From NCBI GenBank assembly GCA_030425925.1, contig JAUHZO010000010.1, positions 115,513-179,512 on the forward strand: 64,000 nt of DNA, read 5' to 3'. This DNA comes from Alphaproteobacteria bacterium (GTDB lineage: Bacteria > Pseudomonadota > Alphaproteobacteria > Rhodobacterales > Rhodobacteraceae). Every line of letters begins with the position of its first letter. Position 1 is the stretch's first letter. Of the stretch, positions 33,921-43,267 are shown one piece after another. Under the pieces are notes generated by a model, which had not been told where the DNA came from, did not search any database, and saw nothing but the letters and a program-made list of their open reading frames with translations. The position numbers and the translations under genes were made by a program.

Positions 33921-35942
33921 CTAGACCAGGTCGCGCGGGATATCCTCGCACCAGCTGCGTTCGGCCACGCGGCCCTGGGCATCCTCGGCCACCAGCGTGG
34001 CCTCGACGCGCCAGACCCCGTCCAGCGCTCGCATCGTGACCTCGGTGCGCAGTTCGGCGCGCCAGTCGCCGCGGGCATAGACCTTGCGCCAGACACAGGT
34101 GCCCACGGCAGACTGCGGATCGTCCGGGTGGATGCTGTAGGTCTCGGAATTCTCGTAGTGCACGGTGATCCCGGTATGCAGATGCGTCTCGGCCCCGCTG
34201 TCCGAGACCCGCTGGAACACTTCCTGCCCGGTGACATGGTCGATGCTGCGGGTCCGGCGGAAACTGCCCTCCGACACCTGCTCGGTCGCCATGGGGGCCG
34301 CGCTTTGCGGCGGCGCAAAGGGGGCAAGCGCGGCATCCTCGGGGCGCGCCGCACGCAGCGGCAGGTCAAGCCGCGTGTCCGACAGGGTCAGCGTGGCGTC
34401 GTGCTGCGCGGGCCAGATCACCGGCCAGTAGGCGGTGCCCAGCGCCAGCCGCAGCCGCTGCCCGCGCGCAATGCGCTGACCGCAGGCGTTCAGCTGCACC
34501 GTGACCGGCACCGCCTTGTCCGCCGGCATCGGCTCGGGCGTGGCATGGCTGTTGCGATGCGTGAGGTTCAGCACCCCGTAGGTGATCAGCGTGGCGCGGC
34601 CCTGTTCGTCCACCGCCGACAGCGTGGCCACCAGATTGGCCTGCGGCGCGTCGCTGGCGACCTCTGCGTGCAGCAGGGGGAAGCCCAGCAGGTCGATATC
34701 CGCCGCCAGCGGGGCGGTCTCGAAGGCGGTCAGCTTGCCCGCCTCCTCGTTCTGGTCCAGCGCGCCGTCGGGCACCGCACCATAGATGCACCATGTCGCC
34801 GCCCCGGCCCCCGCCGTCTGGGGCGCGCGGATCCGCAACCGCGCCCCGCCGGGCGCATCACCCAGCCGTCCGTCCTCTGCGGGATAGAGCGCCTGCACGT
34901 CCCGCGCGCTGCCGGCCCAGCCGGGTTCCGCCACCCAGCGGCCCGGCCGTTCGGCGTGGAAAGGCGCGGGCGGCGCCGGGTCCTGCAGCCAGGCGCGCAG
35001 CTTCGGCTCTGCCATGATCCCGGTGTCCTGCCCCTTGAGATGCTGATCCCACCAGCGCAGGCATTCCTGCAGAAAGCCGATCCGCGGCCCGGGCTTGGCG
35101 AAATGCGGATACTTGTGCCCCCAGGGGCCCACCAGCCCCTTGCTGGGGCCGGGCAGGTGCTCCAGCGTGCGGAAGATGGCGTTGGTATAGCCATCCGCCC
35201 AGCCACCCACCATGTAGACCGGCACCTCGATATCGCCATAAGCCTCGCAGACCGAGCCATGGGCATAGAACACATCCCGCCGCTGGTGGCGGACCCAGTC
35301 CAGCAGCCACAGCCCGTTCCGGTCCAGCCGCTGACGCCACATCTCGCGCCAGTCCTCGCCGACGATGGCAGGATCGGGCGGCGTGTTGGCGATGGCAAAG
35401 GCGGTGGCCCCCCAGTTCAGCTTGTCGCACAGCATCGCGCCACCCATGAAATGGATGTCGTCGGCGTAGCGGTCGTCGGTAGAGCAGAGCGAGATCACCG
35501 CGCCCAGCCCGGCCGGACGCCGCGCCGCGATCTGCAACCCGTTGAACCCGCCCCAGGAAATGCCGATCATGCCCACCTTGCCCGAACACCAGGGCTGGGC
35601 GCAGAGCCAGTCGATGATCGCCAGCGCGTCCTCCTGCTCCTGCGCCAGGTACTCGCCCAGGCAGACGCCTTCGCTGTCCCCGGTGCCACGCATGTCGACC
35701 CGGACCCCGGCATAACCATGCCCGGCGAAATAGGGATGGGTCAGCGCGTCGCGCTCTACCGTGCCGTCGCGCTTGCGGTAGGGCAAGTATTCCAGGATCG
35801 CCGGGACGGGATCGCTCTCGGCGTCCTCGGGCAGCCAGATGCGCGCGGCCAGGCGGGTGCCGTCGGGCATGGGGATCCAGCTGTTCTCGATCTCGCGCGG
35901 TTTGCGCGGGAACTCCGTCACGATGGTGATGTCGGTCATCAC
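33921..35942 (-). CDS. CocE/NonD-family (S15-like) hydrolase, copy 1
   Basis: 673 residues. The N-terminal catalytic domain shows WIPMPDGTRLAARIWLP, EYLPYRKRDGT, RVDMRGTGDSEG and the nucleophile Ser129 in GISWGGFNG. A helical cap follows, with VGGWADGYTN and GPWGHKYPH carrying the other triad residues, and then a C-terminal jelly-roll (about 400-540). Family members include cocaine esterase, alpha-amino-acid ester hydrolases and X-Pro dipeptidyl peptidases. No signal peptide is seen, so hydrolysis is likely cytosolic after import by the adjacent ABC system. It overlaps the next CocE-like gene by ATGA. Extra residues after about 540 form a domain shared with copy 2. Confidence 0.85.
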   Translation of the reverse strand: MMTDITIVTEFPRKPREIENSWIPMPDGTRLAARIWLPEDAESDPVPAILEYLPYRKRDGTVERDALTHPYFAGHGYAGVRVDMRGTGDSEGVCLGEYLAQEQEDALAIIDWLCAQPWCSGKVGMIGISWGGFNGLQIAARRPAGLGAVISLCSTDDRYADDIHFMGGAMLCDKLNWGATAFAIANTPPDPAIVGEDWREMWRQRLDRNGLWLLDWVRHQRRDVFYAHGSVCEAYGDIEVPVYMVGGWADGYTNAIFRTLEHLPGPSKGLVGPWGHKYPHFAKPGPRIGFLQECLRWWDQHLKGQDTGIMAEPKLRAWLQDPAPPAPFHAERPGRWVAEPGWAGSARDVQALYPAEDGRLGDAPGGARLRIRAPQTAGAGAATWCIYGAVPDGALDQNEEAGKLTAFETAPLAADIDLLGFPLLHAEVASDAPQANLVATLSAVDEQGRATLITYGVLNLTHRNSHATPEPMPADKAVPVTVQLNACGQRIARGQRLRLALGTAYWPVIWPAQHDATLTLSDTRLDLPLRAARPEDAALAPFAPPQSAAPMATEQVSEGSFRRTRSIDHVTGQEVFQRVSDSGAETHLHTGITVHYENSETYSIHPDDPQSAVGTCVWRKVYARGDWRAELRTEVTMRALDGVWRVEATLVAEDAQGRVAERSWCEDIPRDLV

Positions 35943-37948
35943 ATGCCCTTTCGCGGGATGGTGTGGGTATTCTTGCGATCAAAGATCAGGGTGTCGCCCG
36001 ACCACGCCCGGACATACGACGTCAGGTGGAAATCCGTGGCGGTGGCGCGCTGCTCGGACCAGGTCCAGATGCGCGCCGTCCAGTCGTCGCGGGCAAAGCT
36101 GGCGGTCTGTTCCATGGTGGCGCGCGCCGACAGCGGATCGTCGGGATGGATGGTATAGCACCGGTCCGAGACATCGCTGAGCACGGTGCCGATATCGTCC
36201 AGGCGCAGATCGCCCACCGGGCCGAACACGCCGCCATCGATGAACACCCGGTGGGTGACCTCGCCGGTGACCAGATCGGTATGCACCGACCGCTCCATGG
36301 AGCCCTCGCGCATGCGTGTCACCGGGCGGCGGGCGCTGCGCTCTGGCGGTTCGGGCAGCGGGCGCGGCGCGTCTGCATCGGGCGGCTCGCGGCGTACCGG
36401 CAGGTGCAATTGCGACCGTCCGCAGGCCAGCGTCAGGGTGACGGGGGCCGGTGCGGGCCAGAGGATCGGCCAGTAGGCCGAGGCCACCTGCACCCCGATC
36501 CGGTGCCCCGCCAGCACCCGGCAGCCGATGCCGTGCAGCCGCACGCTGATCCGCATCTCTTCGCCCGGAACCACCGGTTGCGGATCGGTGTCGCTGTTGC
36601 GGTGGGTGAGATTGGCAAAGCCCCGCGCCAGAAGCGTCTGCGCCCCGTCCGGCGCCTCGTCCACCAGCAGCACCGCCACCAGCCCCTGCGGCTGATCCGC
36701 GCTCAGCGTCAGGTCCAGCCATGGCTGGCCCAGAAGGTCCAGCGGCGTCTCCAGCACCGCACCACGGAAGTAAAGCGCACCGCCGACATCGGCGCGGCAA
36801 TCCATCGGCATGTCGCCGGGAATGGCAAAAGAGCACATGTCGCCCCCTGCCCCGCCAAAGGTCTGGGGCGAGCGGATCGACAGCACCGCGCCCGGTGCCG
36901 CGCTGTCGTCCAGCGTTCCGCCGTTCAGCCACAACACCCGCTCCGAGACATGCGGCGACGGCCAGGCAGGCTCTTCGACCCAGCGGCCCTTCCGTTCAAG
37001 ATGGGTGCCCGACGGTGCGGCGCTGTCCTGAAGGAAGAACCGCAGGGGCGGTTCGTCCATCAGCCCGGTGTCCTGCCCCTTCAGCCAGTGATCCCAGAAC
37101 CGGATCACCTCGGCCACGAAATCGGCGCGCGGCGCGGGCACGCCCTCGTGCGGGTAAAGATGCGCCCAGGGGCCCATCATCACCTTGACCGGCCCGCCCA
37201 GATGCGCGGCAATGCGGAACGGCGTGTCGCGGAACAGGTCCATCCATCCGCCGAAGAAATAGACCGGCACCTGCACATCCGCATAGTCCTCGCAGATCGA
37301 GCCGCGCCGCCACATGGCGTCATGGGTCTGGTGTTCCAGCCACATGGCCGGCCAGAACCGCGCGCCCTCCAGCCGCGCCTGCCATTCCCTCTGCCATTCC
37401 GGGCCAAAGGTGACAGGGTCCGGCGGCATGACATTGTAGAGCTGCATGATCGAGCCCCACCAGAAATTGTCGTTGGCCAGGCAGCCGCCATAGAAATGGA
37501 TATCCTCGCGCCAGCGGTCATCGGTGCCCATCACCGGCACGATGGCCCTGAGCGCGGGCGGACGCGTGGCAGCCACCTGGAAGGCGTTGTAGGCCCCCCA
37601 GCTTTTTCCGAACATGCCCACATTGCCGTCGCACCAGTCCTGCGCGGCGATCCATTGCACGATGTCGTGCCCGTCGCGGATCTCCTGATGCGAATACTCG
37701 TCCTCGGCCAGCCCCTCGCTGTCGCCATAGCCGCGGATGTCCACCCGGATGGCGGCATAGCCCGCTTCGGCGAAATGCGGATGCATGGATTCGTCGCGCA
37801 GCCTCGTGCGGTCGCGGCGGCGGTAGGGGATGTATTCCAGAACACAGGGCACCGGCTGCTGACGCGCGCCGTCGGGCAGCCAGAGCCGCGCGGCCAGCCG
37901 TGTGCCGTCGGGCATGGGAATCCAGAGGGTTTCGATGGTTTCGATCAT
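35939..37948 (-). CDS. CocE/NonD-family (S15-like) hydrolase, copy 2
   Basis: 669 residues, paralogous to the preceding hydrolase. It begins with WIPMPDGTRLAARLWLPDG and EYIPYRRRDRT, has RVDIRGYGDSEG, nucleophile Ser116 in FGKSWGAYNA, FGGWMDLFRDTPF and GPWAHLYPHEG, a jelly-roll with LTHRNSDTDPQPVVPGEEM, and a C-terminal segment with CYTIHPDDPLSARATMEQT, which matches YSIHPDDPQSAVGT of copy 1. The elbow is GKSWGA rather than GxSWGG. The ATG overlaps the end of the upstream ATPase gene (ATGA) and the stop overlaps copy 1, so the three are translationally coupled. The substrate is unknown; an amino-acid ester or amide is the best family-based guess. Confidence 0.85.
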   Translation of the reverse strand: MIETIETLWIPMPDGTRLAARLWLPDGARQQPVPCVLEYIPYRRRDRTRLRDESMHPHFAEAGYAAIRVDIRGYGDSEGLAEDEYSHQEIRDGHDIVQWIAAQDWCDGNVGMFGKSWGAYNAFQVAATRPPALRAIVPVMGTDDRWREDIHFYGGCLANDNFWWGSIMQLYNVMPPDPVTFGPEWQREWQARLEGARFWPAMWLEHQTHDAMWRRGSICEDYADVQVPVYFFGGWMDLFRDTPFRIAAHLGGPVKVMMGPWAHLYPHEGVPAPRADFVAEVIRFWDHWLKGQDTGLMDEPPLRFFLQDSAAPSGTHLERKGRWVEEPAWPSPHVSERVLWLNGGTLDDSAAPGAVLSIRSPQTFGGAGGDMCSFAIPGDMPMDCRADVGGALYFRGAVLETPLDLLGQPWLDLTLSADQPQGLVAVLLVDEAPDGAQTLLARGFANLTHRNSDTDPQPVVPGEEMRISVRLHGIGCRVLAGHRIGVQVASAYWPILWPAPAPVTLTLACGRSQLHLPVRREPPDADAPRPLPEPPERSARRPVTRMREGSMERSVHTDLVTGEVTHRVFIDGGVFGPVGDLRLDDIGTVLSDVSDRCYTIHPDDPLSARATMEQTASFARDDWTARIWTWSEQRATATDFHLTSYVRAWSGDTLIFDRKNTHTIPRKGM

Positions 37949-38931
37949 GTGGGGATGTCCCTTTCAGGCGGGCGCGCACCGGGGGCGAGCGGGAAATGGC
38001 AGGCCAGATGCCGGTCGCCATGCGGGCGCATCTCCGGGGCCTCGGTCCGGCAGCGGGCCTGCGCCCAGGGGCAGCGGGTGTGGAACTCGCACCCCGCCGG
38101 ACGGGCCAGCAGCGAAGGCACCTCGGCGGGCAGCGCGATCCGCTCGCGCGCCTTGTCGGGATCGGGCTCGGGATTGGCGGACAGAAGGGCCGCGGTATAG
38201 GGATGCGCCGGGGCGCGGAACACCGCGTCGGTCTGCCCGGTTTCGACAAAGCGGCCCAGATACATCACCGCCATGCGGTCGGCCACGTGATGCACGACAT
38301 GCAGGTTGTGGGTGATGATCACCATGGACAGGCCCAGCCGCTCGCGCAGATCGTTGAGCAGGTTCAGCACCTCGCCCTGCACCGACACGTCCAGCCCGGC
38401 GGTGGGTTCGTCGGCGATCACCAGCCGCGGGTTCAGCGCAATGGCCCGCGCCACCCCCACCCGGCGCGCCTGCCCGCCCGACAACTGATGCGCAAAGCGG
38501 TCGGCAAAGCTGTCGTTCAGCCCGACCAGCGCCAGAAGCCGCGTGGTTTCGGCCGCAAGCTCGGCGCGGACGCCGTGAATGCGGAACGGTTCGGTCACCA
38601 GATCGCGCACCGTCATCCGCGGCGAGAGCGAGCCCACAGGGTCCTGGAACATCATCGACATGACCTTCCGCAGCGGCTTCATCGCGGCGCGGCCCAGGCG
38701 GTCGATGCGCTGCCCGTCGAAATGCACCGATCCGGCCGAGATCGGCTGCAACCCGTTGATCGCCCGCGCCAGCGTCGTCTTGCCCGAACCGCTTTCGCCC
38801 ACCAGCGCAAAGGTCTCGCCCGGGTGCAGCCGAAAGCTGACCCCGGCCACGCCCAGCACGTCGCGCCGGGCCAGCATCGGGCCGGTGCGAAACGCCACCT
38901 GAAGATCGCGCACGTCCAGAAGCGGTGTCAT
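37945..38931 (-). CDS. Peptide/opine ABC transporter ATP-binding protein (DppF/OppF type)
   Basis: 328 residues from ATG 38929-38931 (MTPLLDVRDLQVAF). Walker A is GESGSGKTT, with Q-loop MFQDPVGSLSPR, signature LSGGQARRVGVARA, Walker B LVIADEPTAGLDVS and H-loop ITHN. The C-terminal oligopeptide-transporter extension has HPYTAALL and a Cys pattern CEFHTRCPWAQARC as in DppF/OppF. It energises import together with the other ATPase and two permeases. It overlaps both neighbours by ATGA. Confidence 0.92.
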   Translation of the reverse strand: MTPLLDVRDLQVAFRTGPMLARRDVLGVAGVSFRLHPGETFALVGESGSGKTTLARAINGLQPISAGSVHFDGQRIDRLGRAAMKPLRKVMSMMFQDPVGSLSPRMTVRDLVTEPFRIHGVRAELAAETTRLLALVGLNDSFADRFAHQLSGGQARRVGVARAIALNPRLVIADEPTAGLDVSVQGEVLNLLNDLRERLGLSMVIITHNLHVVHHVADRMAVMYLGRFVETGQTDAVFRAPAHPYTAALLSANPEPDPDKARERIALPAEVPSLLARPAGCEFHTRCPWAQARCRTEAPEMRPHGDRHLACHFPLAPGARPPERDIPT

Positions 38932-39890
38932 GTGGCCTCCGCCAGGATGCAGCGGGCCCTGTGGCCCGGGGCGGGTTCGCGTTCGGTCTGCGGCGCCGCG
39001 CAGGCCTCGCCGCGCCGGTCGCAACGGGCGGCAAAGATGCAGCCGCCGGGCCGGTTGCGCAGGTCGGGCAGATCGCCGGGGATCACCGGCAAATGCCGGG
39101 TCCGCCCGGATTGCCGCGCCGGATCGCACTCCAGCAACCGCGCGGTATACGGGTGCCGCGGGGTCCGGAACACCTGCCGCACGGTGCCGCGCTCCACCAC
39201 CTCGCCGGCATACATGACCACCACATCGTCGCAGAGTTCGGCAATCACGCCCAGGTGATGCGAGATGAACAGGACCGAACAGCCGATCTGGTCCTGCAGG
39301 TCGCGCAACAACTCGATCGTGGCCACCTCCAGCGTGGCGTCCAGCGCCGTGGTCGGTTCGTCCGCGATCAGCAGCGCCGGTTCCATCATCAGCGCCATGG
39401 CAATGGCGATGCGCTGCTTCATGCCGCCCGAGAACTCGTGCGGGTAGCGCGACAGCGCGGCTTCGGGATCGGGAATGCGCACCTTCTGCAGCATCTCGGC
39501 CGAGCGCGCGTCGCGCGCCGCGCGGCCCAGCGACGACCGGTACTGGATGTTGCGCATCTGCCGCCCCACCGACAGCACCGGGTTCAGTGCCCCCATCGGA
39601 TCCTGGAACACCGTCGAGATCCGCGGCCCCCGCAGCGCCCGCATCTGCGCGGCATCGGCGCGGGTCAGGTCCTGGCCTTCAAAGACGATCTGCCCGCCGG
39701 TGATCCGGCCATTGTCGGCCAGAAGGCCCAGGATCGCGTTGATCAGCGTGGACTTGCCGCAGCCCGATTCCCCCACGATCCCGACGATCCGGCGCGCGGG
39801 CACGTCAAAGGCGACATCGCGCAGCGCGTGCAGGTCGCCGCCTTCGGTGGCAAAGCTGACATTCAGCCCGCGGATCGCCAGAACCGTCAT
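38928..39890 (-). CDS. Peptide/opine ABC transporter ATP-binding protein (DppD/OppD type)
   Basis: 320 residues from ATG 39888-39890 (MTVLAIRGLNVSF). Walker A is GESGCGKST, with Q-loop VFQDPMGALNP, signature FSGGMKQRIAIAMAL (typical of OppD/DppD), Walker B LLIADEPTTALD and H-loop SHHLGVIAELCD. The C-terminal Fe-S-like extension has GCIFAARCDRRGEAC. It pairs with the DppF-type ATPase downstream; both junctions are ATGA overlaps. Confidence 0.92.
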   Translation of the reverse strand: MTVLAIRGLNVSFATEGGDLHALRDVAFDVPARRIVGIVGESGCGKSTLINAILGLLADNGRITGGQIVFEGQDLTRADAAQMRALRGPRISTVFQDPMGALNPVLSVGRQMRNIQYRSSLGRAARDARSAEMLQKVRIPDPEAALSRYPHEFSGGMKQRIAIAMALMMEPALLIADEPTTALDATLEVATIELLRDLQDQIGCSVLFISHHLGVIAELCDDVVVMYAGEVVERGTVRQVFRTPRHPYTARLLECDPARQSGRTRHLPVIPGDLPDLRNRPGGCIFAARCDRRGEACAAPQTEREPAPGHRARCILAEAT

Positions 39891-40744
39891 CCCCGCCCCT
39901 TCAGTCTTGGATCGAACACGTCGCGCAGGGTTTCGCCCAGGAAGGTAAAGCCCAGCGTGGTCAGGATGATCGGAAGACCGCCCGCGATGACGATCCACGG
40001 CGTGTCGCGGATCGCGGTAAAGCCGTCGTTGAGGATGGCCCCCCAGGACGGGGTCGGCGGACGCACGCCCAGGCCCAGAAAGGACATGCCCGCCTCGATG
40101 GCGATCACCACCGGGATGTCCATCGACGCCAGGATCAGCAGCGGGCCGATCACGTTGGGCATGATGTGCACCCGCAGCACCCGCGCCGTCCCGGCCCCCA
40201 TGCTTTGCGCGGCGGTGACGAATTCGGATTCCTTCAGCGCCAGCGTCTGGGTGCGGATGATCCGGGCATAGCCGGGCACGTTGACCAGCACCACCACAAC
40301 CACCACCGCCGTCAGCGACGGGCCGAACAGCGTCACCAGCGCCAGCGCCAGCATCACGGTGGGAAAGCTCTTGATCGAGTCGAAGAGCAGCAGCATCAGG
40401 TTGTCCAGCCAGCGCGGCCCGTAGCCCGCGATCAGCCCCAGCACGACGCCGATGGCCAGCGAGGCCGCGGTGGAAAACAGCGCCACCGAAAGCGCGATCC
40501 GCCCGCCGTGCAGCACCCGCGAAAACAGGTCCCGCCCCAGCTGGTCGGTGCCCAGCAGATGCGTCCAGCTGGGCCCCTGAAAGCGGTCTCGCGGCGAGAT
40601 GCGCGAAGGCTCGTACACGCTCAGCCAGTCGGCCAGCACCGCACCGCCGATCACCAGCAGCACCAGGGCAATGCCCAGCGCGCCCAGCGGCTCGGCCAGA
40701 AGACGGCGCACGGGGCGCCAGGCGTCAGAAACGGCTGCGGACAC
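39887..40744 (-). CDS. Peptide/opine ABC transporter permease (DppC type)
   Basis: 285 residues with an N-terminal helix, the HLLGTDQLGRDLFSRVLHGGRIALSVAL signature of DppC/OppC permeases, and about six membrane helices. The EAA-like loop is AAQSMGAGTARVLRVHIMPNVIGPLLI, followed by SFLGLGVRPPTPSWGAILNDG. It is an inner-membrane half of the translocation channel. It overlaps the DppB-type gene by 20 bases and the DppD-type gene by 4. Confidence 0.92.
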   Translation of the reverse strand: MSAAVSDAWRPVRRLLAEPLGALGIALVLLVIGGAVLADWLSVYEPSRISPRDRFQGPSWTHLLGTDQLGRDLFSRVLHGGRIALSVALFSTAASLAIGVVLGLIAGYGPRWLDNLMLLLFDSIKSFPTVMLALALVTLFGPSLTAVVVVVVLVNVPGYARIIRTQTLALKESEFVTAAQSMGAGTARVLRVHIMPNVIGPLLILASMDIPVVIAIEAGMSFLGLGVRPPTPSWGAILNDGFTAIRDTPWIVIAGGLPIILTTLGFTFLGETLRDVFDPRLKGRG

Positions 40745-41669
40745 GGGGATCGAGCGCTCCTATCAAGAGGTCGGCAAGAAGATTGATCAGCACGAACAGC
40801 ACGGTGGTGACCAGCACCGCGCCCGTGACCAGCGGGTAATTGCGCGTCAGGATGGCGTCATAGACCAGCTTGCCCACGCCCGGTCGGGCAAAGACGATCT
40901 CGGCAAAGACCGCAGAGGACAGCATCTGCCCGATGCCCACGCCCAGCAGGGTCACGGTGGGCAGGATGGCGATGGTCAGGGCATAGCGGTAGGTGATCAT
41001 GGTTTCGGGCAGGCCGAAGGCGCGGGCGGTGCGGATGTGCTGGGCCTCCAGCACTTCGAGCATCGAGGCCCGCACCATCCGCGCGATATAGCCGACCCAG
41101 CCCAGGCCGACCGCCAGCGAGGGCAGGATCAGGTGGGTCAGCCGGTCGCCCAGATCGCCGGCATCGCCCGCGCCGATGGCCGGCAGCCAGCGCAGGGTGA
41201 CGGCAAAGATCAGCAGCGCATAGATCGCCACCACGAAGGAGGGCACCGCGATCACCGCAACCGACACGATGCCGACGACGCGGTCGGCCCAGCTGCCGCG
41301 CTTGACCGCGGCCCAGCAGCCCAGCGGAATGCCCAGCGCCACCGACCAGACCATCCCGCCCGCGATCAGCGCCAGCGTGTGGGGCAGCTGCTCCATCACC
41401 ACCTGCGCCACGGGGCGGTCCGACAGCACCTCGTTGCCCAGATCTCCGGTCCAGGCGCGGGTGAAGAAGTTCCAGAACTGCACCCAGACCGGCTGGTCCA
41501 GGCCCATCTTGACCCGCAGCGACTCGCGCATGGCTTCGGTGGCCCGCGGCCCCAGCGCCACCGCGGCCGGATCCCCGGGAATGAGGTAGATCATCACGAA
41601 CAGGATCGCCATCGCCAGCGAGACGATGACAACCGCAAGTCCCAGACGTTTGAGGGTGTAGCCCAGCAT
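40725..41669 (-). CDS. Peptide/opine ABC transporter permease (DppB type)
   Basis: 314 residues beginning MLGYTLKRLGLAVVIVSLAMAILFVMIYLIPGDP, the usual DppB/OppB start. About six helices follow, with the EAA loop RTARAFGLPETMITYRYALTIAILPTVTLLG and the family ending FVLINLLADLLIGALDPRVR. It lies 38 bases after the solute-binding protein gene, with a hairpin in the gap that would lower its expression relative to the binding protein. Confidence 0.92.
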   Translation of the reverse strand: MLGYTLKRLGLAVVIVSLAMAILFVMIYLIPGDPAAVALGPRATEAMRESLRVKMGLDQPVWVQFWNFFTRAWTGDLGNEVLSDRPVAQVVMEQLPHTLALIAGGMVWSVALGIPLGCWAAVKRGSWADRVVGIVSVAVIAVPSFVVAIYALLIFAVTLRWLPAIGAGDAGDLGDRLTHLILPSLAVGLGWVGYIARMVRASMLEVLEAQHIRTARAFGLPETMITYRYALTIAILPTVTLLGVGIGQMLSSAVFAEIVFARPGVGKLVYDAILTRNYPLVTGAVLVTTVLFVLINLLADLLIGALDPRVRSRF

Positions 41670-41677
41670 CGCAGCGA

Positions 41678-41699
41678 GGGCGGCCCCGAAGGGCCGCCC
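41678..41699 (-). terminator. Intercistronic UUCG hairpin after the solute-binding gene
   Basis: On the minus-strand transcript, GGGCGGCCC and GGGCCGCCC form a perfect 9-bp stem closed by a UUCG tetraloop, directly after the binding-protein stop. No U-run follows, so it is more likely a 3' stabiliser or partial attenuator than a full terminator. Confidence 0.6.
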
Positions 41700-41707
41700 G
41701 TCATCCG

Positions 41708-43267
41708 TCAGGCCGGCTTGAATTCCGAATAGAGCGATTCTCCATTCGGCTTCAGCCCGGGCTGGACAGTGTCACGGTGGATCGCACCCACCACCTCGTG
41801 GGTCAGGAAGACATAGCAGCCGGATTCGTCCATCAGCGCCTGCATCTTCTTGTAGATCTCGTCACGCGCGGCAAATGCGTCCTCGACAAGCCCCTGATCG
41901 TGCAGCGCCTTGTATTCGGCATTGTCGAACCGCTCCCAGTTCCACACGCCCACCTGCTCGGGCGTGAACCAGACCGAGGCCCAGCTGGGATCGGGCTGCA
42001 TCGAGAACCGGCTGAGCACCAGCTGCAGGTCCATGAAGTAGTCGCCGTCCTTGGAACCCAGCGTCCAGAACGTGCCGCTGTCGTTCTGCTTGATCTCGCA
42101 ATTGATGCCCACATCGGCCAGGTTGGCCTGGATCACCTGTGCCGCGGTGAGGCGTTCGGACTGGTTGAGGATGTCCAGCGTCACGGTCAGCCCCTCGGCC
42201 CCGGCCTCGGCCAGCAGCGCGCGCGCCTTGTCGGGATCGTAGTCATAGGTCACCGCGTCGCGCGATCCCGGCAGACCGGGGGCGATGATCCCGTTGGCCA
42301 CGCCGGCCGCGCCGAAATAGGCCGCATCGACAACGGTCTGACGGTCGATGGCGTGCTGGATGGCGCGACGGATGCGGATGTCCTGCAGCGCGGGGTTGTC
42401 CTGGTTGAGCCCCAGCCAGACATAGGCCAGCGACGGCTTTTCCAGCACCACGGCACCGGCGGGCGGGTTTTCCTTGAGCCGCGGCAGCGAACTGACCGAG
42501 GTCCAGGTGTAGTCCAGGTCGCCGGCCTCGAAGCCGCGTTCGGCGGTGGCCGGGTCCTCGATGGGGATGATGTGGATTTCCTCGTACCCGCCGGGCTCGT
42601 GCGCCCAGTCGGGGTTGCGGCGCAGGATCGTCTTCTGCTTGGGCTGCCAGTCGGCCAGCAGGTACTGGCCCGACTGCGCCACCGGTTCGGTGGTGATCTT
42701 GTCGCCCATCTCTTCCATCGCCTTGCGCGACAGGATGCAGGCGGCCGGGGTCGGCAGAGTCGTTGTCCACAGCGGCACGAACTTGTTCTTCAGGTGGATC
42801 AGACCGGACAGCCTGTCCTTGACCTCGACCTCCTTCAGCGCCGCCCAGTCCCCGGCATAGGGGCTTTCATTGGCCGGATCGGCCATGCGCTCGATCGAGA
42901 ACTTGACGTCATCGGCGGTCATCTGGCCATAGCCGTCGGTAAAGCCGATATTGTCCTTCAGCGTGAAGGCCACCGTGGTGTCGTCCAGCTGTTCGATGCT
43001 GTCCACCGCCACCGGCTTCCACCCCCAGACATCGCCGGGCTGCGGAATGACCAGCGGCGCAAAGATCGACCGGATGATGTCGTCTTCGGGCAGCGACAGC
43101 CGGTAGGCCGGGTCCAGCACCTGCAGGTCGGAATAGGAGCGCACGGTGAGCACCGTGCCGTCCTGCGACAGCGCCATCCGCGGCACCGCCATGCTGGCGG
43201 CACCAAAGGCACCCATGGCGGCCAGGAACGACCGGCGCGACAGATCGCCGGGAAGATAGTTGGTCAT
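41708..43267 (-). CDS. ABC transporter substrate-binding protein (family 5), Tat-type signal
   Basis: 519 residues from ATG 43265-43267 after AGGGAGTTCCAC. The N-terminus LSRRSFLAAMGAFGAASM has a twin-arginine motif (Arg11-Arg12) and a hydrophobic stretch, so export by Tat is likely. The mature protein has the family 5 pattern: LDPAYRLSLPEDDIIRSIFAPL, FTLKDNIGFTDGYGQMTADDVKFSIER, DIRIRRAIQHAIDRQTVV and YDPDKARALLAEAG. Such proteins bind peptides, opines, nickel or glycosides. Its ATG overlaps the regulator stop (ATGA). The ligand is unknown. Confidence 0.9.
   Translation of the reverse strand: MTNYLPGDLSRRSFLAAMGAFGAASMAVPRMALSQDGTVLTVRSYSDLQVLDPAYRLSLPEDDIIRSIFAPLVIPQPGDVWGWKPVAVDSIEQLDDTTVAFTLKDNIGFTDGYGQMTADDVKFSIERMADPANESPYAGDWAALKEVEVKDRLSGLIHLKNKFVPLWTTTLPTPAACILSRKAMEEMGDKITTEPVAQSGQYLLADWQPKQKTILRRNPDWAHEPGGYEEIHIIPIEDPATAERGFEAGDLDYTWTSVSSLPRLKENPPAGAVVLEKPSLAYVWLGLNQDNPALQDIRIRRAIQHAIDRQTVVDAAYFGAAGVANGIIAPGLPGSRDAVTYDYDPDKARALLAEAGAEGLTVTLDILNQSERLTAAQVIQANLADVGINCEIKQNDSGTFWTLGSKDGDYFMDLQLVLSRFSMQPDPSWASVWFTPEQVGVWNWERFDNAEYKALHDQGLVEDAFAARDEIYKKMQALMDESGCYVFLTHEVVGAIHRDTVQPGLKPNGESLYSEFKPA

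Noticed and set aside
33783..38200. Two long plus-strand open frames opposite the CocE/NonD genes
   Set aside because: They are antisense shadows of high-GC coding DNA; low-complexity composition, no ribosome-binding site and no family motif.
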